A DNA stretch of 14,433 bases from an uncultured bacterium (GTDB lineage Bacteria; Planctomycetota; Phycisphaerae; Phycisphaerales; UBA1924). Position numbers and translations under genes: made by a program. Below are positions 1 through 6,724 of the stretch, piece by piece; the first letter of the stretch is position 1; every line of letters begins with the position of its first letter. The stretch is taken from contig CALKYH010000213.1 of the NCBI GenBank assembly GCA_938003595.1, positions 1-14,433 of the forward strand, in the 5' to 3' direction. Below the pieces are notes generated by a model, which was given only the letters and a program-made list of their open reading frames with translations, ran no database searches and was not told the DNA's origin.

Positions 1-1
1 C

Positions 2-790
2 ACGCGTCGAGGGTTCGTGGGTCTGGCGGCGGCGGCGGGGGCGATGTCCGCGACGCGGTTGTCGTGGGCGAGGCAGCTGACGGCGACGGCCCCGGCGGCG
101 CCGCTGGGAGCGGTGTTCCCGACGACGGACCCGGACCTGGCGCGGCAGATGGTGGGCGCGAGCCACGCGAACATCGACAAGGTGCGCGAGTTGCTGGCGA
201 TGGATCGCGGGCTGGCGCTGGCGGCGTGGGACTGGGGGTTCGGGGACTGGGAGACCGCGCTGGGCGCGGCGAGCCATGTGGGGAATCGAGACATCGCGGA
301 GCTGCTCATCGAGCACGGCGCCCGGCCGGACCTGTTCACGCTGACGATGCTGGGGAAGGTGGACGCGGTGCGCGCGGTGTGCGAGGCGATGCCGGGGGTG
401 CAGAAGATCCGCGGGCCGCACGGCATCACGCTGATGCGCCACGCGCGGGCGGGCAAGTCCGAGGAGATGGTGGCCTATCTCGAGTCGCTGGGCGGCGCGG
501 ACGAGGGCGAGCCGGACCTGGGCGTGGACGAGGCGATCGTCGCGGCCGTCGCGGGGGTGTACGACGCGGGCGGCGTGCGGTTCGAGGCGAGGTCGTCGCG
601 GATGGGGGGCGTGGAGTTCCTGCGCGAGGGCGGCTCGGCGCGGCGGCTGTGCCGCGTGGCGGCGCACGAGTTCACGCCGGCGGGGGCGCCGCAGGTGCTG
701 GTGGCGTTCATCGTGCAGGGCGGCACGGCGCGCGAGGTGGTGGTGACGCGCGGCGTGGAGCTGGTGCGCGGCGTGCGCGTGGCGGGCTGA
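2..790 (+). CDS. Ankyrin-repeat protein with probable Tat signal, 5' end outside window
   Basis: The frame is open from base 2 to a TGA at 788-790. A GTG at 17 could be taken as the start, but the codons before it read T-R-R-G-F and continue V-G-L-A-A-A-A-G-A-M-S-A. That is a twin-arginine motif followed by a short hydrophobic stretch, so the real start is probably left of the window. Bases 152-496 or so encode ankyrin-like helical pairs (for example RDIAELLIEHGARPD, then GITLMRHARAGKSEEMVAYL). Ankyrin repeats bind other proteins. The last 85 or so residues look beta-rich and match no domain I recognise. If the signal works, the protein is exported folded to the periplasm or cell surface. It converges on the next gene with 21 bases between the stops. 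The ankyrin call is fairly secure; partner and function are unknown. Confidence 0.75.
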   Translation, partial: TRRGFVGLAAAAGAMSATRLSWARQLTATAPAAPLGAVFPTTDPDLARQMVGASHANIDKVRELLAMDRGLALAAWDWGFGDWETALGAASHVGNRDIAELLIEHGARPDLFTLTMLGKVDAVRAVCEAMPGVQKIRGPHGITLMRHARAGKSEEMVAYLESLGGADEGEPDLGVDEAIVAAVAGVYDAGGVRFEARSSRMGGVEFLREGGSARRLCRVAAHEFTPAGAPQVLVAFIVQGGTAREVVVTRGVELVRGVRVAG

Positions 791-811
791 GCGCGGGGAA
801 TCTTCTGCGGC

Positions 812-1753
812 TCAGGGCTCGGCGCGCCAGCGCTGGTCGAAGCCGCTGGCGTCGAGGATGGCGCGGGGGTCGCGGCATTCGACGATCGTGCGGATCGCGG
901 CCTGCTTGTCGCCGGCGTTCTCGTAGAACGCCTCGGCGATGAGGTGGCCCATGGCGTAGCCCAGGTCGGGCGGGCGGCCGTCGAGCTTGGCGGGGTCGCG
1001 GACATAGAGCCAGTTGCCGAACTTCTCGTCGTCGAGATGGGGACGGAGCTCGGTCCAGAGCGTGCGCGTGTGGGCGCGGGCGTAGTCGGCGGCTTCCTGG
1101 TTGATGTCGCCGCCGCTGGCGAGCTTGCCGATGAAGTCGGCGCAGCCCTCGATCATGATCTGGTTGAAGAGAGTGCGGTCGCCGGCGAACTGCTGCTGGT
1201 AGTGGACCGCCTCGTGGGCGACGAGGTAGGGGATGGTCGCGGGCTGGTTCACGGACATTTCCATGCCCATGATCAGGCCCATGGGCTGGGAGGTGCCGCC
1301 GGAGTTCATGGCGCCGATGACGAAGTAGACATCGGGGAAAACGGCGTCTGGGTAGAGGTCCTGCAATCGATGGAACGCGGCGCGGATGGCGGCTTCCTGC
1401 GCGCCGAGAGCGAGGGAGTTGGCGCGGGCGGCCTCGTACTCGGCGCGCCGGGCGAGGACAGTCTTCGCGAGATGCTCGGCGGACTCGATGCGGTGGGGTG
1501 TGAAGCCCACAACGCCGGGCGTGCCGGGGTCGAGGTACAGGCGCTGGAGCGCCGCGGCGAGGGCGGGCTCGCCCTCGTCGGCGGCCTCGTCGAACGCGGC
1601 CCAGAAGCGCGGGATGTCCTCGGTGACGAAGCGGGCCTGGTCCGGATCGGGCACGGGCTCGCGCGCTTCGAAGGACGGCGCGCTGTCGGCGCGCAGGGCG
1701 AGCGGTGTGGCGGCGAGCAGGAGCGCGGCGGCGACAACACGGGCATGCTTCAT
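812..1753 (-). CDS. Secreted HExxH zinc metalloprotease-like protein (DUF2268/GldB-like)
   Basis: This 313-residue protein opens with a signal peptide (M-K-H-A-R, a hydrophobic core to about residue 20, then R-A-D-S), so it is likely exported. The key motif is HEAVH at residues 180-184, a zinc-binding HExxH. It is followed by EGCAD at 202-206, where E202 would be the third metal ligand, 18 residues after the second histidine. This layout resembles the DUF2268 predicted Zn proteases and GldB-like proteins, whose substrates are mostly unknown. The middle region (PDVYFVIGAMNSGG) also fits that group. It is divergent from cydA, with 116 bases between the starts. No Shine-Dalgarno sequence is seen, but AAGAAT sits six bases before the ATG, which would suit a leaderless message. 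The metal site is clear by eye; the family name is tentative and no substrate can be given. Confidence 0.75.
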   Translation of the reverse strand: MKHARVVAAALLLAATPLALRADSAPSFEAREPVPDPDQARFVTEDIPRFWAAFDEAADEGEPALAAALQRLYLDPGTPGVVGFTPHRIESAEHLAKTVLARRAEYEAARANSLALGAQEAAIRAAFHRLQDLYPDAVFPDVYFVIGAMNSGGTSQPMGLIMGMEMSVNQPATIPYLVAHEAVHYQQQFAGDRTLFNQIMIEGCADFIGKLASGGDINQEAADYARAHTRTLWTELRPHLDDEKFGNWLYVRDPAKLDGRPPDLGYAMGHLIAEAFYENAGDKQAAIRTIVECRDPRAILDASGFDQRWRAEP

Positions 1754-1759
1754 GGCGAG

Positions 1760-1765
1760 ATTCTT
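1760..1765 (-). promoter_or_regulatory. Possible -10 box of the metalloprotease gene
   Basis: On the minus strand the bases before the ATG read TAAGAATCTCGCC. AAGAAT matches four of six positions of TATAAT and ends six bases before the ATG, so transcription could begin at the start codon. No convincing -35 is seen. Weak evidence taken alone, but the spacing equals that found before kinase 2 and pyrE. Confidence 0.25.
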
Positions 1766-1787
1766 ACCCGATCAGCGCGCGTCGGGT
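1766..1787. promoter_or_regulatory. Inverted repeat between divergent promoters, possible operator
   Basis: ACCCGA at 1766-1771 and TCGGGT at 1782-1787 form a perfect 6-bp inverted repeat around a GC-rich 10-base centre. It abuts the AAGAAT box of the leftward gene and touches the TTG of the possible cydA -35. A regulator bound here could control both directions. Six-base arms can arise by chance in GC-rich DNA, so this is tentative. Confidence 0.3.
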
Positions 1788-1815
1788 TGCTCCAGCATTG
1801 CGGCCGAATAAGAAT
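1787..1815 (+). promoter_or_regulatory. Possible sigma-70-type promoter for cydAB
   Basis: TTGCTC at 1787-1792 and AAGAAT at 1810-1815 are 17 bases apart, with three and four of six consensus matches. The AT-rich run GAATAAGAATA is unusual in this GC-rich window. It would give a leader of about 48 bases before the GTG of cydA. Confidence 0.35.
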
Positions 1816-1855
1816 AGGCGCTGCCTCGCAGAAACAGCCGCGCGGGTTGGCGTCG

Positions 1856-1862
1856 AAAGGAG
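1856..1862 (+). promoter_or_regulatory. Shine-Dalgarno site fixing the GTG start of cydA
   Basis: AAAGGAG lies seven bases before the GTG at 1870. It is the best ribosome binding site in the region. It argues against a start at the in-frame ATG at 1705, which lies inside the metalloprotease gene, and against the ATG at 1882. Confidence 0.7.
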
Positions 1863-1869
1863 CGAGCCG

Positions 1870-3207
1870 GTGGACGACCTGATGATCGCCCGCGTGCAGA
1901 TGGCGGTGAGTCTGGGGTTCCACATCGTGTTCGCGGCGATCGGGATCGCGGCGCCGGTCTTCATGCTGCTGGCGGAGTGGCGCTGGCTGCGAACGGGCGA
2001 CCGGCACGCGCTGGCGCTGTCCAAGCTCTGGGCGAAGGGGACGGCGATCTTCTTCGCGGTGGGCGCGGTGTCGGGGACGGTCCTGAGCTTCGAGCTGGGG
2101 CTGCTGTGGCCCCGGTTCATGGAGCACGCCGGGGGGATCATCGGGGCGCCGTTCGGGCTGGAGGGCTTCGCCTTCTTCACGGAGGCGATCTTCCTGGGCA
2201 TCTTCCTCTACGGGCGGGACCGTGTGGGCAAGTGGGCGCACCTGGGCGCGGGGGCCATGGTGGCGATCAGCGGGGCGGCGAGCGCGCTGTTCGTGATCAT
2301 GGTCAATGGCTGGATGAACGCGCCCGCAGGATTCGACTACGACGAGGCGACGAAGACCTTCAGCAATGTGGACCCGATCGCGGCGATGTTCAACCAGGCC
2401 TGGCTGCCGCAGGCCGTGCACATGCTCATCGCGGCGTACATGGCGACGGGGTTCGCGGCGGCGGCGCTGCACGCGCTGCGCCTGCTGAAGGACCCGACGA
2501 GCAAGCTGCACCGGCTGGGGCTGACGATCACGATGTCGGTGGGCACGCTGGCGGCGCTCGCCCAGCCGCTGGCGGGGGACTGGGCGGCGAAGGTGATCGT
2601 GCAGCGACAGCCGGTGAAGTTCGCGGCGATGGAGGGGCACTTCCGGACCGAGACGCGGGCGCCGCTGAAGATCGGCGGCTGGCCGAACGAGGAGACGATG
2701 CAGACGCCCTGGGCGATCAACATCCCCGGCGGGCTGAGCTTCCTCGCGACGGGGAACTTCGACGCCGAGGTGAAGGGGCTGGAGGAGTGGCCCCGGGACG
2801 AGTGGCCGCCGGTGCTGGTGACGCACCTGTCGTTCCAGGTGATGGTGGCGTGCGGCACGCTGATGCTGGGCACGGGGCTGTGGTGGGCGGGCGCGGCGTG
2901 GCGGCGGCGGAAGGACGGGCGCGCCTATCCGCGAGCGCTGCTGTGGCTGCTGGTGGTGTGCGCGCCGCTGGGGTATGTGGCGATCGAGGCGGGGTGGATC
3001 GTGACGGAGGTGGGCCGGCAGCCGTGGATCATCCAGGATGTCATGCGCACGGCGGAGGCGGTGACGCGGGTGGAGGGCCTGGGGCCCCGGTTTGCGTTCT
3101 TCATGGCGCTGTATGTCGTGCTGACGGCGATCCTGGCGCGGATCCTCTGGCGGCAGGTGCACGGCAGCCCGCTGGAGCTGAAGGGGGAGGGCCACGATGG
3201 GCGCTGA
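1870..3207 (+). CDS. cydA: Cytochrome bd-type quinol oxidase subunit I
   Basis: The product is the haem-bearing subunit of a bd-type terminal oxidase, an inner-membrane enzyme that oxidises quinol and reduces oxygen to water. With the GTG start it has 445 residues. The usual family residues are visible: H18 (haem ligand near the N-terminus), E98 in GLEGFAFF with E105, H184 in LPQAVHML, K250 and E255 in QPVKFAAMEG (quinol site), M325 in LSFQVMVACG (haem ligand), and GRQPW at 382-386. About 70 residues separate E255 from M325, against about 135 in the E. coli enzyme. This is therefore the short Q-loop, or cyanide-insensitive-oxidase-like, type. It overlaps cydB by 11 bases, so the two are surely cotranscribed. 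No cydX or cydDC is seen in the window. Confidence 0.96.
   Translation: MDDLMIARVQMAVSLGFHIVFAAIGIAAPVFMLLAEWRWLRTGDRHALALSKLWAKGTAIFFAVGAVSGTVLSFELGLLWPRFMEHAGGIIGAPFGLEGFAFFTEAIFLGIFLYGRDRVGKWAHLGAGAMVAISGAASALFVIMVNGWMNAPAGFDYDEATKTFSNVDPIAAMFNQAWLPQAVHMLIAAYMATGFAAAALHALRLLKDPTSKLHRLGLTITMSVGTLAALAQPLAGDWAAKVIVQRQPVKFAAMEGHFRTETRAPLKIGGWPNEETMQTPWAINIPGGLSFLATGNFDAEVKGLEEWPRDEWPPVLVTHLSFQVMVACGTLMLGTGLWWAGAAWRRRKDGRAYPRALLWLLVVCAPLGYVAIEAGWIVTEVGRQPWIIQDVMRTAEAVTRVEGLGPRFAFFMALYVVLTAILARILWRQVHGSPLELKGEGHDGR
3181..3190 (+). promoter_or_regulatory. Shine-Dalgarno site of cydB inside cydA
   Basis: AAGGGGGAGG lies six bases before the cydB ATG at 3197, within the last codons of cydA. It supports the overlapping start and suggests efficient re-initiation on the shared message. 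Confidence 0.65.
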
Positions 3208-4219
3208 GCTGAGCGACTGGACGGCGGGCGTGATGATCGCGGCGCTGACGGTGTACGCGCTGCTGGGCGGCGCGGACTTCGGCGGCGGCGTGTGGGACCT
3301 GCTGGCTCGCGGCCCGCGCCGGCACGAGCAGCGGCGCGCGATCGAGCACGCCATCGGGCCGATCTGGGAGGCGAACCATGTCTGGCTGATCGTGGTGATC
3401 GTCGTGCTGTTCTCGTGCTTCCCGCCGGCGTTCGCCGCGGTCGGCGAGGGGCTGAACGCGTGCCTGACGATCATGCTCTTCGGCGTGGTGGCGCGGGGGT
3501 CGGCGTTCGTGTTCCGCGCGTACGACGACCGGGGCGACCGGATGCGCGGGGTCTGGGGCACGGTGTTCTCGGTGTCGAGCGTGGCGACGCCGCTGCTGCT
3601 GGGCGCGGCGCTGGGGGCGATGGCCTCCGGGCGGATGACCTACGACCCGAACGGCGCGTTCGCCGGCGATCAGTGGAGCGCGTGGCTGGCGCCATTCCCG
3701 TTGGCGGTGGGCGTGCTCGCGGTGACGGCGTTCGCGCACCTGGCGGCGGTGTACCTGTGCGTGGAGGTGGAGGACGAGGCGCTGCGACGGGACTTCCGCG
3801 CCCGGGCGCTCGTGAGCGGCGGCGTGATGTTCGTGGTCGGCGGCGTGGTGCGCTGGCTCGGCGCAAGCGGCGCGGAGCGGTTCATCGACCGGCTGACGGG
3901 CAGCGCGTGGTCCTGGCCTTTGGCGGTCGGCGCGGGGCTGCTGCTGCTGGGCAGCGCCTGGGCGCTGCTGACGCGCTGGTGGGGCCTGGCGCGCCTGTGC
4001 TCGGCGGGGTGCGTGGCGGCGCTGGCGCTGGGCTTCGGGCTGGCGCAGTGGCCGATGCTGGTGGCGCCGCAGGTGACGATCGACAGCGCCGCGGCGCCGG
4101 CGGCGACGCACGCGATCGTTCTGGCCACGCTCGGCTTCGGCAGCGTGATCCTGATCCCGTCGCTGTTCTATCTGATGCGGATCTTCAAGGGTCCGCGGGC
4201 GTTCACGATCGGCCGTTAG
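3197..4219 (+). CDS. cydB: Cytochrome bd-type quinol oxidase subunit II
   Basis: This is the second large subunit of the bd-type oxidase, an integral membrane protein that pairs with CydA. It has 340 residues, a normal length for the family. The N-terminus carries the family signatures GGADFGGGVWDLL (24-36) and GPIWEANHVWL (54-64). Hydrophobic helices follow to the C-terminus, consistent with the usual eight or so transmembrane segments. The ATG is preceded by a strong Shine-Dalgarno site and lies 11 bases inside cydA. The stop TAG at 4217-4219 overlaps the TAA of the opposite-strand lipoprotein gene, so there is no room for a terminator between them. The short Q-loop in CydA suggests a CioB-like name would be equally fair. 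Confidence 0.96.
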   Translation: MGAELSDWTAGVMIAALTVYALLGGADFGGGVWDLLARGPRRHEQRRAIEHAIGPIWEANHVWLIVVIVVLFSCFPPAFAAVGEGLNACLTIMLFGVVARGSAFVFRAYDDRGDRMRGVWGTVFSVSSVATPLLLGAALGAMASGRMTYDPNGAFAGDQWSAWLAPFPLAVGVLAVTAFAHLAAVYLCVEVEDEALRRDFRARALVSGGVMFVVGGVVRWLGASGAERFIDRLTGSAWSWPLAVGAGLLLLGSAWALLTRWWGLARLCSAGCVAALALGFGLAQWPMLVAPQVTIDSAAAPAATHAIVLATLGFGSVILIPSLFYLMRIFKGPRAFTIGR

Positions 4220-4830
4220 CGGCTCTTGCCGCCGGCGAGCGTGCTCAGGGCCTGGGACAGCTGGTCGAAGAGCTTGGAGACTTCCTTGCTGTCGGTGGTC
4301 GTCCGCCGCAGCTCGGTCAGCAGGGACTCGACCTCGGCGCCGGAGGATCGCTGGCGGAAGTCCTCGCGGAACTCGAGCATGCGGGCGTAGACGGGGGTGA
4401 ACTTCTCGCGGAGCGAGGCGACGCGGTCGTCGGCGTGCTCGAAGGCGCGCTGGATGGCGGAGTCCTCGGAGGACTCGGCCGAGGCGAGCTCGCCGTTGAG
4501 GATCGAGCGGAGCTGGGCATCCCAGCGCGACAGGAGCAGGTCGCTGCCGGGCTCGCCGACCTCCTTGACGCGGGACTCGAGGGCGCCGACCTCCATCGCG
4601 AAGGCGCGGATGGACTTGTCGGGGTCGGTGTCCCAGTCGTCGCGGACCGCGGCGAGGGCCTTGCTCGTGCGGTCGAACTGGGCGGCGACGCGGTTGACAG
4701 ATTCCTCGACCGTGCGGAGGGAGGACTGGGCCTCGGCGGTGAGCGGAGGGGCCGAGGCGCAGCCGATGGTGGTCACGATCGCGGCGGCGGCGAGGAACGC
4801 GGCGGGGCAGAGGGGATGGAGCGTGCGCAT
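4216..4830 (-). CDS. Small predicted lipoprotein, helical (DUF2959-like)
   Basis: I place the start at the ATG at 4830, giving 204 residues. It is followed by a hydrophobic stretch and C24 in TTIGCASA, a plausible but imperfect lipobox. Upstream on this strand GGAG at 4843-4840 lies nine bases before the ATG. The frame stays open to 5157, but that part runs through the UbiA gene and has junk-like composition. The mature protein is charged and alpha-helical, probably coiled-coil (for example VRDDWDTDPDKSIRAF, VASLREKFTPVYARMLEF). Its layout resembles the DUF2959 lipoproteins, though I cannot confirm the family. It would be anchored in the periplasm by its lipid. Function is unknown. The gene meets cydB tail to tail with overlapping stops. 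Confidence 0.7.
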   Translation of the reverse strand: MRTLHPLCPAAFLAAAAIVTTIGCASAPPLTAEAQSSLRTVEESVNRVAAQFDRTSKALAAVRDDWDTDPDKSIRAFAMEVGALESRVKEVGEPGSDLLLSRWDAQLRSILNGELASAESSEDSAIQRAFEHADDRVASLREKFTPVYARMLEFREDFRQRSSGAEVESLLTELRRTTTDSKEVSKLFDQLSQALSTLAGGKSR

Positions 4831-4910
4831 GGGAGGTGTCTCCGTGTGCAGGGCTGCGGCCTGGCGAGTCGGGGGCGGTCGGTCCGCCGGATGGTCCGCT
4901 CGGAGGGCGC

Positions 4911-4916
4911 AGTATC
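4911..4916 (-). promoter_or_regulatory. Possible -10 box of the lipoprotein gene
   Basis: The minus strand reads GATACT, four of six matches to TATAAT, about 80 bases before the start. No good -35 is seen at the normal distance; a direct repeat lies upstream instead. The same GATACT also occurs before the methyltransferase gene on the minus strand. Confidence 0.25.
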
Positions 4917-4935
4917 GCCGAGTTGCACTGCGCGT

Positions 4936-4953
4936 GGATGAAGCCCGGATGAA
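4936..4953 (-). repeat. Two direct repeats TTCATCC with 11-bp period
   Basis: On the minus strand TTCATCC occurs twice, separated by GGGC, so the copies are exactly one helical turn apart. It lies between the UbiA stop and the lipoprotein start, upstream of the possible -10. This is the layout bound by PhoB/OmpR-type response regulators, and both copies fit the TTCAYYY core I recall for actinobacterial PhoP boxes. Function is inferred. Confidence 0.4.
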
Positions 4954-4960
4954 TGTCCGT

Positions 4961-5947
4961 TCAGGCGGACCAGAACCGCCACATGACGGCCGCCGTGATG
5001 ACGGCGAACAGGGCGGCCGCGGCCTGAAAGGCGCGGTCGCGGGTGGCGAGCTCGGTGGGGTCGTCGTAGACGCCCCGCTCGACGAGCACGATGGCGCGGA
5101 GCAGGCAGTAGGTCGCGGGCAGGATGGACAGCCACAGCAGGTTGAAGCCCCAGACATAGTCGGCGTCGTGGGCCTGGATGTATCCGGCGTAGCCCATGAG
5201 CGTGGCGACGCCGGTCACGACGACCATCATCTGGAGCAGGGCGTCGGTGTACTTGGACTGCACGGGGCGGTGGTGCGCGGCGCTGTCAATCGCCGCCTCG
5301 CCGAGGGTGCGCCGCTCGCCCAGGCGCTTGCCGAAGGCCAGGAACATCGAGAGGAAGAGCGTGACATTGAGCAGCCACACGGTGGGGGTGACGCCCACCG
5401 CGGCGCAGCCGCCCATGACGCGCAGCACGAATCCCAGCGACAGGGACATGACATCCGCGATGACCAGGTGCTTCACGATCGCGGAGTAGGAGAAGACATT
5501 GACGACATAGAGCGCGACGGTGGTCGCCACGAGAATGCGGGGCGAGACGGTGAACGGCTGCTCACCGTTGGCGGCGGTGATCATGCGGGCGCTGTCGGGC
5601 AGGAAGAGGACCAGCGCCGCGGCGCCAACGAGCAGGGCGATCGACCAGGCCCACGCAACCGGCAGGGGCACGGCGCCGCTGGCGATGGGGCGGCTCTTCT
5701 TGCGGGGATGGAGGCGGTCGGCCTCGCGGTCGCAGATGTCGTTGACGACATAGCAGGCGCTGGAGGCGAGGGCGAACGCGGCGGCGGCGAGGAGCGCAGG
5801 CCAGACCGAGTCCCACAGGGTGCGCCCGGCCTCGGCCATGTCGCGCAGGCCGTAGAAGGGCCCGATGAGCACGAAGACGCTCTTGCTCCACTGGTGCGGG
5901 CGCGCCAGGCGGACGAGGGACCAGGCGATGGGAGGCCGGGCGCTCAT
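4961..5947 (-). CDS. UbiA-family prenyltransferase, decaprenyl-phosphate phosphoribosyltransferase-like
   Basis: This 328-residue integral membrane protein belongs to the UbiA superfamily. It has RPHQW at 16-20, the first aspartate-rich motif NDICDREAD at 69-77 followed by HPRKKSRPIASG, and a second polar motif around Y154-SAIVKH-LVIAD to D165, then GFVLR. These features are closest to the branch that moves phosphoribose from PRPP to decaprenyl phosphate (mycobacterial Rv3806c type), rather than to quinone or haem enzymes. The product would be a polyprenyl-phospho-pentose, a sugar donor for membrane glycosyltransferases. Its start overlaps the stop of the methyltransferase gene by four bases (ATGA), so they form one operon. 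No phosphatase or DprE-like epimerase is seen here. Family is secure; the exact acceptor lipid and final sugar are inferred. Confidence 0.85.
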   Translation of the reverse strand: MSARPPIAWSLVRLARPHQWSKSVFVLIGPFYGLRDMAEAGRTLWDSVWPALLAAAAFALASSACYVVNDICDREADRLHPRKKSRPIASGAVPLPVAWAWSIALLVGAAALVLFLPDSARMITAANGEQPFTVSPRILVATTVALYVVNVFSYSAIVKHLVIADVMSLSLGFVLRVMGGCAAVGVTPTVWLLNVTLFLSMFLAFGKRLGERRTLGEAAIDSAAHHRPVQSKYTDALLQMMVVVTGVATLMGYAGYIQAHDADYVWGFNLLWLSILPATYCLLRAIVLVERGVYDDPTELATRDRAFQAAAALFAVITAAVMWRFWSA

Positions 5948-6603
5948 GCGGTCGCGGCTCCCGGCGCCGGGGCGCGCTGGGCGATGGCCATGTACTGGAG
6001 GCGTCGTCCGAAGAGCATGTTCAGGCCGGGAGGGTACAGGTTCATCGAGGCGTGTTCATGGATTGGTCGGAGCTGGTGCCGGGCGAGCCACTCGCGCCAC
6101 TGCGCGAGGGTGTTGTAGCGGTAGAGGCACTTCACGCCGTAGGGCGCGTTGGCGGCCCAGTCGATGAAGGAGACGCGTTGCTGCGCGAGCGGACCCTGCA
6201 GGGCATGGTCCTTGATGACGATCAGACCCCGGGAGACTCGTACGCACTCGGCCAGCAGGCGGTGCGGGTCCTCCTCGTGGTGGAGCACATCGGCGACGAT
6301 CACGGCGTCGAAGGCGCCGTCCGAGAACGGCATGGTCCGCCCGTCGTAGGCGGTCACGGGGATCGCGGGGTCGGGCCGGGGGTAGCGCTCCAGGCCCTCG
6401 ACCTTGAGGTCCGGCCGGGCGTCCATGAGGGCGCGGCCCAGGAGCCCGCTGCCGCAGCCGACATCGAGCACGCGTGCGCCAGAGGGCAGGGCGGGGGCGA
6501 TGGTCTGGACGAGGACGCTCTTACGGCGTTCGTAGACGGGCCTGTGGAGGCGCGCCATGAGCGCGCCGATGAGGTGGGGCTTGGAGTCGGCGGATGGGGC
6601 CAT
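5944..6603 (-). CDS. Class I SAM-dependent methyltransferase
   Basis: The product is a 219-residue methyltransferase with a Rossmann fold. Motif I is VLDVGCGSG at residues 45-53, which binds S-adenosylmethionine. An acidic residue near E72 ends the second strand. FDAVIVADVLHH (98-109) is the typical post-motif of the Methyltransf_11 type, and GLIVIKDH follows near 130. The N-terminal ARLHRPVYERR is a likely substrate-side helix. No membrane segment is seen, so it acts in the cytoplasm or at the membrane face. It is the first gene of a two-gene minus-strand operon with the UbiA-like enzyme, so a lipid-linked or quinone-like substrate is possible but unproven. No Shine-Dalgarno sequence is visible before the ATG; the methionine at residue 16 is an alternative start. 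Confidence 0.88.
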   Translation of the reverse strand: MAPSADSKPHLIGALMARLHRPVYERRKSVLVQTIAPALPSGARVLDVGCGSGLLGRALMDARPDLKVEGLERYPRPDPAIPVTAYDGRTMPFSDGAFDAVIVADVLHHEEDPHRLLAECVRVSRGLIVIKDHALQGPLAQQRVSFIDWAANAPYGVKCLYRYNTLAQWREWLARHQLRPIHEHASMNLYPPGLNMLFGRRLQYMAIAQRAPAPGAATA

Positions 6604-6668
6604 AGGGGTCGCTGCGTCGTCCGGAGGCCTCGCCGCGAGCGTTCGCGGGGGGCGGTCGTGGGGATCAG

Positions 6669-6674
6669 TATCCT
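6669..6674 (+). promoter_or_regulatory. Possible -10 region in the methyltransferase/GT-C divergent gap
   Basis: The gap at 6604-6724 separates two divergent genes and must hold both promoters. CAGTATCCTAA is its only AT-rich spot. TATCCT could serve the rightward gene and GATACT, read on the other strand at 6667-6672, the leftward one. No clear -35 is seen for either. Confidence 0.25.
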
Positions 6675-6724
6675 AACGGGGCCTTGGACCCTCTGGCCCT
6701 TATCGACCCTGCCGAGCCCGCTTC

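Noticed and set aside
64..942. A 292-codon plus-strand open frame over the ankyrin gene
   Set aside because: Almost only Gly, Ala and Arg, with no domain; the overlapping frame encodes recognisable ankyrin repeats.
1705..1869. Longer N-terminus for CydA
   Set aside because: It overlaps the start of the divergent gene and the promoter region. The GTG at 1870 has a good Shine-Dalgarno site and gives the usual distance to the first haem histidine.
944..1882. A 312-codon plus-strand open frame opposite the metalloprotease
   Set aside because: Gly/Val/Glu-rich shadow of a gene with a signal peptide and HExxH motif on the other strand.
1750..3561. A 603-codon minus-strand open frame across cydAB
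   Set aside because: Low-complexity Arg/His/Pro/Gln-rich translation opposite clear cydA and cydB; no domain.
3471..3866. Small minus-strand frame inside cydB
   Set aside because: Arg/Pro-rich translation with no motif, opposite a well-conserved gene.
4831..5157. Longer N-terminus for the lipoprotein gene
   Set aside because: It would run deep into the UbiA-like gene, and its Ser/Pro/Thr-rich sequence looks non-coding. The ATG at 4830 has a Shine-Dalgarno site and a signal peptide.
6633..6648. Hairpin CCGCGA-GCGT-TCGCGG as a terminator or operator
   Set aside because: It lies between divergent genes, has no T-run, and short GC stems are frequent by chance here.
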